64,000 nt of DNA. Origin: Shinella granuli. Its GTDB lineage: Bacteria > Pseudomonadota > Alphaproteobacteria > Rhizobiales > Rhizobiaceae. Positions 53,367 to 61,917 of this stretch are shown here, piece after piece. Both the position numbers and the translations under genes were made by a program. The stretch's first letter is position 1. Each line of letters opens with the position of its first letter. The notes below the pieces were generated by a model that was given only the letters and a program-made list of their open reading frames with translations, did not search any database and was not told where the DNA came from. The stretch spans positions 124,001 through 188,000 of the forward strand of contig NZ_SLVX01000006.1 in the NCBI RefSeq assembly GCF_004341885.1, read 5' to 3'.

Positions 53367-55205
53367 TCAGGACTTGCGGTCGGCTGCCGTGCCCTCGGGC
53401 GAGGGGTTCTGCACCGGCTTTTCGTCCTTGGCTTCCGCGGAGGCCGGCTCGGTCTTCTGCAGTTCCGGCAGGCCGTTCTCGATCTTCAGCTTGATCTTCG
53501 GGATTTCCGCCTCTTCCGGCTTCAGGCCGAGCGCGCGGTTCCACTGGAAGGTGGCTTCCAGCTTGCGGCCGACGCGCCAGTAGGCATCGCCGAGATGGTC
53601 GTTGATCGTCGGGTCGCCCGCCTTCAGCTCCGCCGCCCGCTCCAGTTCCGCCACGGCGTCGGAGAAGCGGTTGAGGCGATAGTAGGCCCAGCCGAGCGAA
53701 TCGACGATATAGCCGTCATCCGGCTTGATGCTGACGGCCCGGCGGATCATGTCCAGGCCCTCGTCGAGGTTCATGTTCATGTCCACCCAGGAATAGCCGA
53801 GGTAGTTCAGCACCTGCGGCTGCTCGGGGTTCAGCTCCAGCGCCTTGCGGAAGTTCGGCTCGGCCTTCTCCCATTCCTTCAGCCGCTCATAGGCGATGCC
53901 GCGCTGGAAGAAGATGCTCCAGTGGTTGCGTGTGGGCGCGAGGCCGATGGCGGCGACCGCGCGGTCGTAGAGACCGGCCATCTCCTTGTAGTCCTTGGCG
54001 TCCGACAGCACGCTGCCGAGCGCGAGATAGGAGCGCAGGTCCGCCGGATCGGCCTCGATCAGCTCCTGCAGATGCTTCTTCGCCTCGGGGACCTTGCCCG
54101 TATCGGCAAGGTTGAGGCCGAGCTGCAGCTCGGAAATACGCCGCATCGGCGACTTTTCCGGCACGGCGCGGTAATATTCGATCGCCCGCTCCGGCTTTTT
54201 CTGGTTCTCGGCCAGCCCGCCGAGCAGCACCAGCATGTCGTCGCTGTCCGGGTCGAGCGCGCGGGCCGCCTGCAGGTAGAGCGAGACGATGTCTTCCGCG
54301 CCGTCGCGGTTGAGCGCGCCGCCGATCGAGAAGAGCACGGCGGCGGCGCCCTGCGCGGCGGTGCGCACCTGCTGCTCCTGCTTCTCGCCGGCCTCGATGC
54401 TCTGGCGCAGCGCCTTCAGCGGCGCATAGCTGGTGATGAAGTTGTCGCCGACCGAGATGGCGTCGAGCGCCTTCTGCTTGTTGCCCTCATGGGCTTCGAG
54501 GCGGGCGAGCGCCATCACGGCGCGGATGAAGGTGTCGGGCGCGGCGCTCGCGCCGTTGCGGTCGAGGATCGCGTCGTTGAGGCGCGCGCGCGCCGTCGCC
54601 TTGTCGCCGGCCGCTGCGGCCAGCGCCCCGGCATGGTAGTTCTTGAAGATGGCGAGCCAGTCCGGCCCCTCCATGCCGCTAATCAGCTTCAGCGCTTCCT
54701 TCGGCTTGCCGTCGCCGAACTTGGCCCAGGCGAGCAGGAGGTCGTTCATCATGCGGTCGAGATCGTTCGGCCCCTTGTAGACGAGGATCTTCTCGGCGCT
54801 CTTGTATTCGCGCTTGCGGATCGCCTCCATGCCACGCACCACGGCGGTGATGCGCTCGACGGCGGGGTCGTTGCGCAGCGCGTCGGCAAGCTTCACGCCC
54901 TCCTCGAAATCGCCGTTCATCAGCTGCGTCACCATCAGGCGCTGCTTGACGTCCTTGTTGGTGGGATCGAACTGCAGGGCGATCTTGTAGAGCGCGACGG
55001 CGGTCTCGTATTCCTTGTCGTAATCGGCCGTGCGGGCGGCGAGGAAGGCGCCCGAGAAGGTGTTGACGCTCAACGGGTCGAACGGCCTTTCCTCGGCGGC
55101 GGCCGCAGGCTTTTCCTCCGCGTAAGCCGCCAGAGGGCCGGTGAGCGCGATGCTGGCCGCGATCGCCACGCCGGAGAGAAGCCGAAGGAGAAGGGAATGC
55201 CGCAT
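53367..55205 (-). CDS. Exported tetratricopeptide-repeat protein
   Basis: The 612-residue protein starts with a signal peptide (MRHSLLLRLLSGVAIAASIA, cleavage near AAYAEE), so it is exported, likely periplasmic or membrane-attached. The rest is a long array of TPR-like helical pairs; clear units include LNYLGYSWVDMNMNLDEGLDM-type and SLGWAYYRLNRFSDAVAELE segments in the last 200 residues. The end is polar. Such proteins act as scaffolds for cell-envelope complexes. In rhizobia it is regularly found between ispE and the polyprenyl synthase gene; its partner is unknown. Confidence 0.87.
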   Translation of the reverse strand: MRHSLLLRLLSGVAIAASIALTGPLAAYAEEKPAAAAEERPFDPLSVNTFSGAFLAARTADYDKEYETAVALYKIALQFDPTNKDVKQRLMVTQLMNGDFEEGVKLADALRNDPAVERITAVVRGMEAIRKREYKSAEKILVYKGPNDLDRMMNDLLLAWAKFGDGKPKEALKLISGMEGPDWLAIFKNYHAGALAAAAGDKATARARLNDAILDRNGASAAPDTFIRAVMALARLEAHEGNKQKALDAISVGDNFITSYAPLKALRQSIEAGEKQEQQVRTAAQGAAAVLFSIGGALNRDGAEDIVSLYLQAARALDPDSDDMLVLLGGLAENQKKPERAIEYYRAVPEKSPMRRISELQLGLNLADTGKVPEAKKHLQELIEADPADLRSYLALGSVLSDAKDYKEMAGLYDRAVAAIGLAPTRNHWSIFFQRGIAYERLKEWEKAEPNFRKALELNPEQPQVLNYLGYSWVDMNMNLDEGLDMIRRAVSIKPDDGYIVDSLGWAYYRLNRFSDAVAELERAAELKAGDPTINDHLGDAYWRVGRKLEATFQWNRALGLKPEEAEIPKIKLKIENGLPELQKTEPASAEAKDEKPVQNPSPEGTAADRKS

Positions 55206-55368
55206 CAAAATGCCTTTCGCCAGAAGCTGTGCCGAAGCCCACCATGGGGATTGCCGTGACAAATTCAGCCACGATCGTGCCCAAATCAATCACGGACTCA
55301 TGACGGCAGAGAATGGCTTTTTTGGCGCGATGCGGCAAGAAAATCCTGCCGGACCGCGTATTCGCCGA

Positions 55369-56385
55369 TCAGCTGACGCGGGCGATGGAGAAGTCGATGA
55401 CTTCGAGCAGCGCGTTCTTCCAGGGCGAGGCCGGCAGGGGCGCGAGCGCGTCGCGGGCGATCATGCCGTAGTGCTGGGCGCGGGCGATGGTGTCCGTCAG
55501 CCCGCCATAGCGGGTGATGAGGCCGAAGGCGCGTTCGAGGTTCGCGTCGTCGCTCTTGCCGCCCTCGATCGCCTCGCGCCAGAAGGCGCGGTCTTCCGCC
55601 GTGCCGCGGCGCCAGGCGAGGATGACGGGCAGGGTGATCTTGCCCTCGCGGAAATCGTCGCCGGTGTTCTTGCCGAGATCGGCCGCCTTGCCGCCATAGT
55701 CGAGCGCGTCGTCGACGAGCTGGAAGGCGAGGCCGAGATTCATGCCGTAGGATTTCAGCGCGTTGCGCTCGGCCCGGCCGGTATTGGCGATGATGGGACC
55801 GACTTCCGAGGCGGCGGCGAAGAGCGCCGCCGTCTTGGCGCGGATGACCTGGAGATAGTCGTCCTCGGTCGTCTCCATGTTCTTGGCGACGGAGAGCTGC
55901 AGCACCTCGCCTTCGGCGATGACGGTGGCGGCGGTGGAGAGCACGTCGAGGGCTTCCAGCGAGCCGACCTCGACCATCATCTTGAAGGCCTGGCCGAGCA
56001 GGAAGTCGCCGACGAGCACGCTCGCCTGGTTGCCCCAGATCATGCGGGCGGTGGATTTGCCGCGGCGCATGTCGCTCTCGTCGACCACGTCGTCATGCAG
56101 CAGCGTCGCCGTGTGCATGAACTCGACGCTGGTGGCGAGCTTGACGTGCTGGTCGCCGTCATAGCCGAACATCGCGGCGGAGGCGAGCGTCAGCATGGGG
56201 CGCAGGCGCTTGCCGCCGGAGGAGATCAGGTGGTTGGCGACCTCCGGGATCATCGCGACGTCGGAGCCGGCTTTCGACAGGATGAGCTGGTTCACCCGCT
56301 CCATGTCGGCCTTTGTCAGATCGACGAGCGGCTTCACAGACGCCTGTTTGTTTTTGCCTTCTTCAAGCGGTATCACGACGCCCAA
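55369..56385 (-). CDS. ispB: Polyprenyl diphosphate synthase (octaprenyl/decaprenyl type)
   Basis: This enzyme builds the ubiquinone side chain. The 338-residue trans-prenyltransferase has the first Asp-rich motif LLHDDVVDESDMRRG near residue 97 and the second LVDDALDYGG near residue 226. The product chain is probably C40-C50. The start is a TTG at 56385: the conserved GVVIPLEEGKNKQASVKPL begins directly after it, AGGAG lies nine bases upstream, and no ATG or GTG is closer. It is divergent from the DUF2007 gene. Confidence 0.93.
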   Translation of the reverse strand: MGVVIPLEEGKNKQASVKPLVDLTKADMERVNQLILSKAGSDVAMIPEVANHLISSGGKRLRPMLTLASAAMFGYDGDQHVKLATSVEFMHTATLLHDDVVDESDMRRGKSTARMIWGNQASVLVGDFLLGQAFKMMVEVGSLEALDVLSTAATVIAEGEVLQLSVAKNMETTEDDYLQVIRAKTAALFAAASEVGPIIANTGRAERNALKSYGMNLGLAFQLVDDALDYGGKAADLGKNTGDDFREGKITLPVILAWRRGTAEDRAFWREAIEGGKSDDANLERAFGLITRYGGLTDTIARAQHYGMIARDALAPLPASPWKNALLEVIDFSIARVS

Positions 56386-56493
56386 ATGCCCGGACTCCTG
56401 TTCATTTTTGTTGAAAGACAATAGAAAGCGGGGCTTCCTGCGGCAAGAGGCGAATTGTCCCGCCTCGGGAATTATGGCTGGAAAACGACCGGA

Positions 56494-56715
56494 ATGATCG
56501 AATTGATCCGCACCAACGACGCCGTCCTGCTCTCCTTCGCGGAAAGCCTGATGAAGGAGGCGGGAATCCACTGCCTGATCGCCGACCAGGCGATGAGCAT
56601 CCTCGAAGGCTCCCTCGGCATGCTGCCCCGCCGCTTCCTGGTGGAGAGCGACCGGGCGGACGAGGCCCGGCGGATCCTCAAGGATGCGGGGCTCGAAGCG
56701 GAGCTGCGGGCGTGA
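56494..56715 (+). CDS. DUF2007 small protein
   Basis: The 73-residue product matches DUF2007: MIELIRTNDAVLLSFAESLMKEAGIHC, then ILEGSLGMLPRRFLVESDRADEARRIL. The family is described as putative signal-transducing, without known mechanism. It is divergent from the polyprenyl synthase gene and upstream of a palindromic repeat and the TrmN6-type gene, the same context as in many rhizobia. Confidence 0.88.
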   Translation: MIELIRTNDAVLLSFAESLMKEAGIHCLIADQAMSILEGSLGMLPRRFLVESDRADEARRILKDAGLEAELRA

Positions 56716-56753
56716 GGGCCGTGGTTTTCACGGTGAAGGCTGCATTCGGAGCA

Positions 56754-56871
56754 CCCCCCTCTGCCCTGCCGGGCATCTCCCCCTCAAGGGGGGAGATCGA
56801 CTTGGGGCAAGGCCGTGCCACGATCCAATCTCCCCCCTTGAGGGGGAGATGCCCGGCAGGGCAGAGGGGGG
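56754..56871. repeat. Long palindromic intergenic repeat, copy 3 (short form)
   Basis: CCCCCCTCTGCCCTGCCGGG at the left edge and its complement at the right edge, each with an inner CTCAAGG-type palindrome. The middle is only about 30 bases long and unrelated to that of copies 1 and 2, so this is a compact version of the same element. It lies between the DUF2007 and TrmN6-type genes on the same strand. Confidence 0.9.
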
Positions 56872-56911
56872 ATGGCCAAGCCCGGCCCCGCGCGCAGGGG
56901 ACGACCTGCCC

Positions 56912-57688
56912 ATGACCGTCACCGAAACCGTCGACGCCTTCCACTACGGCCGCTTCCATGTCGTCCAGCCGAAGGGCATCGGCCATCGTTCGGGCATGGA
57001 CGCCATGCTGCTCGCCGCGCTGGTGGCGGGGAAGGGGCCGATGCGCGTCGCCGATCTCGGCGCGGGCGCGGGCGCTGCCGGCCTTGCCGTCGCCGCATGC
57101 AACGAAAGGGCCGAGGTGCTGCTCGTCGAGCGCTCGCCGCTGATGGCCGGTTTCGCCCGCAAGTCGGTGGCGCTTCCGGAAAACGCCGCCTTTTCGGCCC
57201 GCGTCGGCGTGCTGGAGGCCGATGTCGGGCTCGCGGGCACGGCGCGTGTCGCGGCGGGCCTTGCCGACGAGGTCTTCGACCATGTCATCATGAACCCGCC
57301 CTTCAACGACCGCATCGGCAGCCGCACGCCCGACGCGCTGAAGGCCGAGGCCCATGCCATGGAGCATGACCTCTTCGAACGCTGGATCCGGACGGCGGGC
57401 GCGATCCTGAAGCCAGGCGGCCAGCTCTCCCTCATCGCCCGGCCGGAATCGATCGCCGAGATCGTCGCCGCCTGCGGCCGCCGCTTCGGCGGCATCGAGA
57501 TCACGGCCCTCCATCCCCGCCCCGGCGAACCGGCCCTGCGCATCCTCGTCACCGCCATCAAGGGCTCGCGCGCCAGACTGGCGCTGCGCATGCCGCTCGT
57601 CATGCACGAACCCGGCCGGCACGCCTTCACCCCCTTCGTCGACGACCTCAACAACGGCCGGGCAAGCTATCCGCGCCTGTCGCGTTGA
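56912..57688 (+). CDS. TrmN6-type tRNA/DNA adenine methyltransferase
   Basis: The 258-residue Rossmann methyltransferase starts with ETVDAFHYGRFHVVQPKGIGHRSGMDAMLLAAL, then the SAM loop VADLGAGAGAAGLAV near residue 49 and the catalytic NPPF (HVIMNPPFND near residue 125), which is the amino-adenine methylase signature. The family includes TrmN6 (YfiC), which makes m6A37 in tRNA1-Val. The start is ATG 56912, since upstream codons read through the palindromic repeat. Its TGA overlaps a TTGACA that has no matching -10. Confidence 0.88.
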   Translation: MTVTETVDAFHYGRFHVVQPKGIGHRSGMDAMLLAALVAGKGPMRVADLGAGAGAAGLAVAACNERAEVLLVERSPLMAGFARKSVALPENAAFSARVGVLEADVGLAGTARVAAGLADEVFDHVIMNPPFNDRIGSRTPDALKAEAHAMEHDLFERWIRTAGAILKPGGQLSLIARPESIAEIVAACGRRFGGIEITALHPRPGEPALRILVTAIKGSRARLALRMPLVMHEPGRHAFTPFVDDLNNGRASYPRLSR

Positions 57689-57737
57689 CAATTTCGGGGA
57701 GATCGAAGAACCTGTATTACAAAAGGCAGATTTTTCC

Positions 57738-58001
57738 ATGGAAAATCAGAGGAATCTTTCCGATCCCATCACACTGAGACTGCCAAGCGAGTTGCTTGCC
57801 GAAATTGAGGCGGTCGCGCGCAGTTGCGGGCGTTCGCGCAGCTGGGTGATGGTGCGGGCGATGAAGGCCTATCTTGCCGCCGAGGGGCAGGAGATCCTTG
57901 AACTTGACAGGGCGAGGCGGGCGGCAGCTACGGATGGCGCCACGGCGCTGGACGACCTCATCGCCGAAATGGACGACAACCTGCCGGGCAACGCCGCCTG
58001 A
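57738..58001 (+). CDS. Ribbon-helix-helix antitoxin
   Basis: The 87-residue protein starts with a ribbon-helix-helix domain (ITLRLPSELLAEIEAVARSCGRSRSWVMVRAMKAYL, residues 11-47), which binds operator DNA as a dimer. The acidic C-terminal region would bind and neutralise the toxin. Its TGA overlaps the toxin ATG in TGATG, the classic coupled layout of type II toxin-antitoxin loci. Base composition around the start is more AT-rich than in the neighbours. Such pairs normally repress their own promoter. Confidence 0.88.
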   Translation: MENQRNLSDPITLRLPSELLAEIEAVARSCGRSRSWVMVRAMKAYLAAEGQEILELDRARRAAATDGATALDDLIAEMDDNLPGNAA

Positions 58002-58321
58002 TGCGCAAGGTGCTCTTCGCGCCGCCGGCAAGGCTCTTTGTCGAACAGGAAATCCGGTATCTGCGTGATCGCAACCCCGCCGCGGCGGCCGCGTTCCGGG
58101 CAAGCATGGCACGGATTGGCAAGCAGCTCGCGCGCTTTCCATATTCGGGCTTCCTGCGCCAGGACATTCCCGTAAGCGGCATCTACCGCATCGTGCTCGG
58201 CGATTATCGCATCGACTACGAGCTTTCGGACGATGCCGTCCTCGTCCTTCTCGTTCGTCATGGGCGACAGGCCGAGCCCGGCTTGCCGGTTGATGACGAT
58301 GCGGACTACGAGGCGCCCTAG
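58001..58321 (+). CDS. RelE/ParE-superfamily toxin
   Basis: The 106-residue protein has a ParE-like toxin pattern: FAPPARLFVEQEIRYLRDRNPAAAAAF at the N-terminus and the closing strands SGIYRIVLGDYRIDYEL and AVLVLLVRHGRQ. ParE relatives poison DNA gyrase and RelE relatives cut mRNA on the ribosome; the sequence does not decide between them, though RHGRQ at the end favours ParE. It is paired with the upstream antitoxin. The locus sits between core genes, an isolated insertion. Confidence 0.87.
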   Translation: MRKVLFAPPARLFVEQEIRYLRDRNPAAAAAFRASMARIGKQLARFPYSGFLRQDIPVSGIYRIVLGDYRIDYELSDDAVLVLLVRHGRQAEPGLPVDDDADYEAP

Positions 58322-58403
58322 GCGATTTCTGCTGCCAAATCTTGCGTTTTCGCCCGTCATGCATACATCAGCCGGGCAAACGAACAGGAAACAGGATCGC
58401 GCG

Positions 58404-59279
58404 ATGGCCGGATTTTTGAAGACGCTGGTGCCGAAGAGGTTCCGCAAGGAGGGGGTCGCGATCCCGGTCGTCCGGCTGCAGGGGGCGATCATGGCGTCCG
58501 GCAGCCAGTTCCGGCCGGCGCTCAATCTCGCCACCGCCGCGCCCGCGCTGGAAAAGGCCTTCGCCTACAAGCAGGCGCCGGCCGTCGCGATCTCCATCAA
58601 TTCGCCGGGCGGCTCGCCGGTGCAGTCGCGGCTGATCTTCCAGCGCATCCGCGCGCTCGCGGCGGAAAGGAACAAGCGCGTTCTGGTCTTCGTCGAGGAC
58701 GTGGCGGCGTCCGGCGGCTATATGATCGCGCTCGCCGGCGACGAGATCTTTGCCGACCCGACCTCGATCGTCGGCTCGATCGGCGTCGTCTCGGGCGGCT
58801 TCGGCTTTCCGGAAATGCTCAAGAAGATCGGCGTCGAGCGGCGCGTCTACACGGCCGGCACGAACAAGGCGATCCTCGATCCGTTCCAGCCCGAGCGCGA
58901 GAACGAGATCGAATATCTCAAATCCCTCCAGCTCGAGATCCACCAGGTCTTCATCGACATGGTGAAGGAGCGCCGCGGCGCAAGACTGGCCGACGACCCC
59001 GATCTCTTCTCCGGCCTGTTCTGGACCGGCGGGCGCGGCCTGGCGCTCGGCCTCGTCGATGGCCTTGCCGACATGCGCTCGGAGCTGAAGAAGCGCTATG
59101 GCGAGAAGACGCGGCTCGAGCTGGTCTCCGCGCCGAAGGGGCTGTTTGGTCGCAAGGCGCCGGGCATCGGGGGGCTTTCCGGCGACATGGCGGAGCGTAT
59201 AGGCTCTGCGGGCGTGGCCGCCGTGGCGGGCCTCGCGGAAGAAAAGGCGCTGTGGGGCCGTTTCGGCCTTTCCGGATAA
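58404..59279 (+). CDS. S49-family serine peptidase (SppA/SohB-like)
   Basis: The 291-residue protein belongs to the signal-peptide peptidase A group. The nucleophile is Ser in VEDVAASGGYMIAL near residue 113. The general-base Lys is in VYTAGTNKAILDPF near residue 157. SINSPGGSPVQSRLIF near residue 70 and PTSIVGSIGVVSGGFGF also match. No hydrophobic anchor is visible at the N-terminus, so it may be cytoplasmic or only peripherally bound. The catalytic pair is intact. A 63-codon membrane-protein gene follows 27 bases later. Confidence 0.92.
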   Translation: MAGFLKTLVPKRFRKEGVAIPVVRLQGAIMASGSQFRPALNLATAAPALEKAFAYKQAPAVAISINSPGGSPVQSRLIFQRIRALAAERNKRVLVFVEDVAASGGYMIALAGDEIFADPTSIVGSIGVVSGGFGFPEMLKKIGVERRVYTAGTNKAILDPFQPERENEIEYLKSLQLEIHQVFIDMVKERRGARLADDPDLFSGLFWTGGRGLALGLVDGLADMRSELKKRYGEKTRLELVSAPKGLFGRKAPGIGGLSGDMAERIGSAGVAAVAGLAEEKALWGRFGLSG

Positions 59280-59306
59280 GGCGCATGTGAAACAAGGGGA
59301 GGGGCG

Positions 59307-59498
59307 ATGGCCCAGATCATCTTTCTGCTGCTGGTCGTCGGCCTTGCCTGGTTCGGCTATCGCAAGTTCGTGGCCGATGCCGAGCGCCTGAGCAAATTGC
59401 GCAAGCGTTCCGAAGAGGAACGTCGCACCGGCGCCACCGGCACGCTCGTCAAGGATCCGGAAACCGGCGAATACCGCCTGCGCCGCGACGACGAGTAG
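59307..59498 (+). CDS. Small single-pass membrane protein
   Basis: The 63-residue protein has one membrane helix at residues 3-17 (IIFLLLVVGLAWFGY) followed by a charged tail (DAERLSKLRKRSEEERR) and LVKDPETGEYRLRRDDE. Its function is unknown. It lies 27 bases after the S49 peptidase gene with GGGGAG before its ATG, so it is probably co-expressed. Confidence 0.8.
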   Translation: MAQIIFLLLVVGLAWFGYRKFVADAERLSKLRKRSEEERRTGATGTLVKDPETGEYRLRRDDE

Positions 59499-59628
59499 GG
59501 CGATTCCGGCAAAAGTGCGCAGCGGTTACGTCCGCGATTGGCGGGAGCGCCGGAAAACCGGCCGCCTTGGCGTGGCTGTGTGTCATCGCGGGATCGCAGG
59601 AAGGGGCTTGCCGTGCGGTCCCGGCACA

Positions 59629-59651
59629 TTAACCACGCTCCGTAAGGTTAA
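59629..59651. promoter_or_regulatory. TTAACC / GGTTAA palindrome
   Basis: TTAACC, 11 bases, GGTTAA in the 266-base gap before the epimerase gene. A very similar palindrome lies at 43117-43141. Each arm is a CtrA-like half-site, but the spacing is not that of a CtrA full box. Function is not assigned. Confidence 0.35.
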
Positions 59652-59764
59652 CGCGGGATTTAAGCTTTCGCAGCCGCCGGCCGGCGTTGCCCCCGCGCGC
59701 AGGAAGGCCGATCTAGCGGTCAGGGTCGCCATGGCGGCGTCCCGGCAGTGAACGGAGAATAGCC

Positions 59765-60835
59765 ATGGCCTCGCTCGACCTCGACTGGATTCGCACCATC
59801 GTCGTGACGGGTGGTGCCGGCTTCGTCGGCTCGCATATCGTCGACGATCTCCTTGCCCATTGCCCGAACGCGCGCATCCGTGTGCTCGATGCCTTCACCT
59901 ATGCCGCCGACATGTCGCATCTCGACGCCGCCTTCCGCACCGGCCGCGTGACGTTGCAGGAAGGCGATGTCGGCAATCTCGACCTCGTCACGGAAATGCT
60001 GAAGGATGCGGACCTCGTCGTGCATGCGGCGGGCGAAAGCCATGTCGAGCGTGCCTTCTCGGTGCCGGAGCGCTTCACGCTGGCCAATGCGCTGGGCACG
60101 CAGGTGCTGGTCGAGGCGATGGGCCGCCGCCGCGTGCCGCTGATGATCCATGTCAGCTCCGCCGAGGTCTATGGCACCGGCAATGGCCAGCCGGTGGGCG
60201 AGCTTGCGCCGCTCCTGCCCGACAATCCCTATGGCGCCTCCAAGGCGGCCGCCGAAATGCTGATCGCCGGCCTGCGCCGCTCCTTCGATCTCGATATCCG
60301 CGTGCTGCGCCCGGTCAACATCGTCGGCACGCGCCAGAACACCGAAAAGCTCCTGTCGCGCTTCCTCGAGCTTGCCGCCGTCGGTCGGCCGCTGCCGGTG
60401 CATGGCGACGGCTTGCAGACGCGCGGCTTCGTCACCATGGCGGATTTCTGTTCGGCGCTGCGCGCGGTAGTGGCGCGCGGGGCGAAGAACGCCACCTACA
60501 ATGTCGCCGGCGACGATTTCCTCGATATCCTTTCCGTCGCGCGTCTGGTGCTCGATGCCGTGCAGGATCCGGTCTCCGGCGTCAGCTTCATCGCCGGCAG
60601 GCCGGACAATGCCGGCCGCCCGCCGCTCGACACGCGGGCGCTGAACGCGCTCGGCTGGCAGGCGAAGGGCACGCTGCGCCGCGAGCTTCCCATGCTCGCC
60701 GCCTGGTACGGCGCGCGCATACCGGCGGGCCTGCGCCGCCAGGTGCGGCAGGTACCGAACCTTGCCCCGCAGCGCGTGCAGGCCGTCACCCAGGCCGCCG
60801 GCTCCGGGCTTTTCCGCTCGCTCGAACGGCATTGA
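59765..60835 (+). CDS. NAD-dependent epimerase/dehydratase (dTDP-glucose dehydratase-like)
   Basis: The 356-residue extended SDR protein has the NAD loop VTGGAGFVGSHIV near residue 15, VHAAGESHVERAF near residue 87, Ser in HVSSAEVYG and the YGASK pair (Tyr, Lys) near residue 158. These features are those of RmlB-type 4,6-dehydratases and nucleotide-sugar epimerases. The usual dehydratase TDE triad is replaced by SSAEVYG, so an epimerase is more likely. GGAG precedes the ATG. The nucleotide-sugar substrate is unknown. Confidence 0.85.
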   Translation: MASLDLDWIRTIVVTGGAGFVGSHIVDDLLAHCPNARIRVLDAFTYAADMSHLDAAFRTGRVTLQEGDVGNLDLVTEMLKDADLVVHAAGESHVERAFSVPERFTLANALGTQVLVEAMGRRRVPLMIHVSSAEVYGTGNGQPVGELAPLLPDNPYGASKAAAEMLIAGLRRSFDLDIRVLRPVNIVGTRQNTEKLLSRFLELAAVGRPLPVHGDGLQTRGFVTMADFCSALRAVVARGAKNATYNVAGDDFLDILSVARLVLDAVQDPVSGVSFIAGRPDNAGRPPLDTRALNALGWQAKGTLRRELPMLAAWYGARIPAGLRRQVRQVPNLAPQRVQAVTQAAGSGLFRSLERH

Positions 60836-60926
60836 TGCATGCGGGGAGAGGGGCCGAAACCCTTGACCCCCAGGGCGCATCGTGGCACCAGTCCGGCACC
60901 TTTCCAAGAATGCCCGGACGAAACCG

Positions 60927-61889
60927 ATGACCTCTGCCGCCCTGCCTGACCACATGAACCCGACACGCTCCTTCCAGGGGCTGATCCTGACGCTGCACAA
61001 TTACTGGGCGGACAAGGGCTGCGCGGTGCTCCAGCCCTATGACATGGAAGTCGGCGCCGGCACCTTCCACCCGGCGACGACGCTGCGCGCGCTCGGCCCC
61101 CGCCCGTGGCGCGCCGCCTATGTGCAGCCCTCGCGCCGCCCGTCCGACGGCCGCTACGGCGAGAACCCGAACCGCCTGCAGCACTATTACCAGTACCAGG
61201 TCATCCTGAAGCCGAACCCGTCGAACCTGCAGGAGCTCTATCTCGGCTCGCTCGCCGCCATCGGCCTCGATCCGCTGCTGCATGACGTGCGCTTCGTCGA
61301 GGACGACTGGGAAAGCCCGACGCTCGGCGCCTGGGGCCTCGGCTGGGAATGCTGGTGCGACGGCATGGAGGTCTCGCAGTTCACCTATTTCCAGCAGGTC
61401 TGCGGCATCGAATGCGCGCCCGTCGCCGGCGAATTGACCTACGGCCTCGAACGCCTCGCCATGTATGTGCAGGGCGTCGACAATGTCTACGACCTCAATT
61501 TCAACGGCCGCGAGGGCGATGAGAAGATCACCTATGGCGACGTCTTCCTGCAGGCAGAGCAGGAATATTCCCGCCACAATTTCGAATTCGCCGACACCGC
61601 CATGCTGCACCGCCACTTCATCGATGCGGAGAAGGAATGCCAGGCGCTGCTCGCCGCCGGAGCGCCGGGCGATGCGGAAAACCAGCGCCTGCACAAATGC
61701 GTGCTGCCGGCCTACGACCAGTGCATCAAGGCGAGCCACGTCTTCAACCTGCTCGATGCACGCGGCGTGATCTCCGTCACCGAGCGCCAGAGCTACATCC
61801 TGCGCGTGCGCACGCTGGCGAAAGCCTGCGGTGAGGCCTTCCTCCTGACGGATGCCGGCGGCGTGAACTGGACGAAGGACGCGGCCTGA
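60927..61889 (+). CDS. glyQ: Glycyl-tRNA synthetase alpha subunit
   Basis: GlyQ is the catalytic subunit of the heterotetrameric bacterial glycyl-tRNA synthetase. The 320-residue product has [40 protein letters not shown] near residue 45 and [20 protein letters not shown] near residue 140. ATG 60927 is chosen, but ATG 60954 is also possible. The partner glyS is not in the window. In rhizobia several small genes often separate the pair, so it may lie to the right. Confidence 0.95.
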   Translation: MTSAALPDHMNPTRSFQGLILTLHNYWADKGCAVLQPYDMEVGAGTFHPATTLRALGPRPWRAAYVQPSRRPSDGRYGENPNRLQHYYQYQVILKPNPSNLQELYLGSLAAIGLDPLLHDVRFVEDDWESPTLGAWGLGWECWCDGMEVSQFTYFQQVCGIECAPVAGELTYGLERLAMYVQGVDNVYDLNFNGREGDEKITYGDVFLQAEQEYSRHNFEFADTAMLHRHFIDAEKECQALLAAGAPGDAENQRLHKCVLPAYDQCIKASHVFNLLDARGVISVTERQSYILRVRTLAKACGEAFLLTDAGGVNWTKDAA

Positions 61890-61917
61890 GCCGCAACCGT
61901 TTCCAAGGGAGAGGAAC

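Noticed and set aside
53055..55259. 734-codon open frame on plus, antisense to ispE and the TPR gene
   Set aside because: Both minus-strand genes are well supported; the plus frame is a shadow.
57685..57720. Promoter TTGACA with TATTAC before the toxin-antitoxin genes
   Set aside because: The spacing is 24 bases, too long for a sigma-70 promoter, and TTGACA overlaps the stop codon of the upstream gene.
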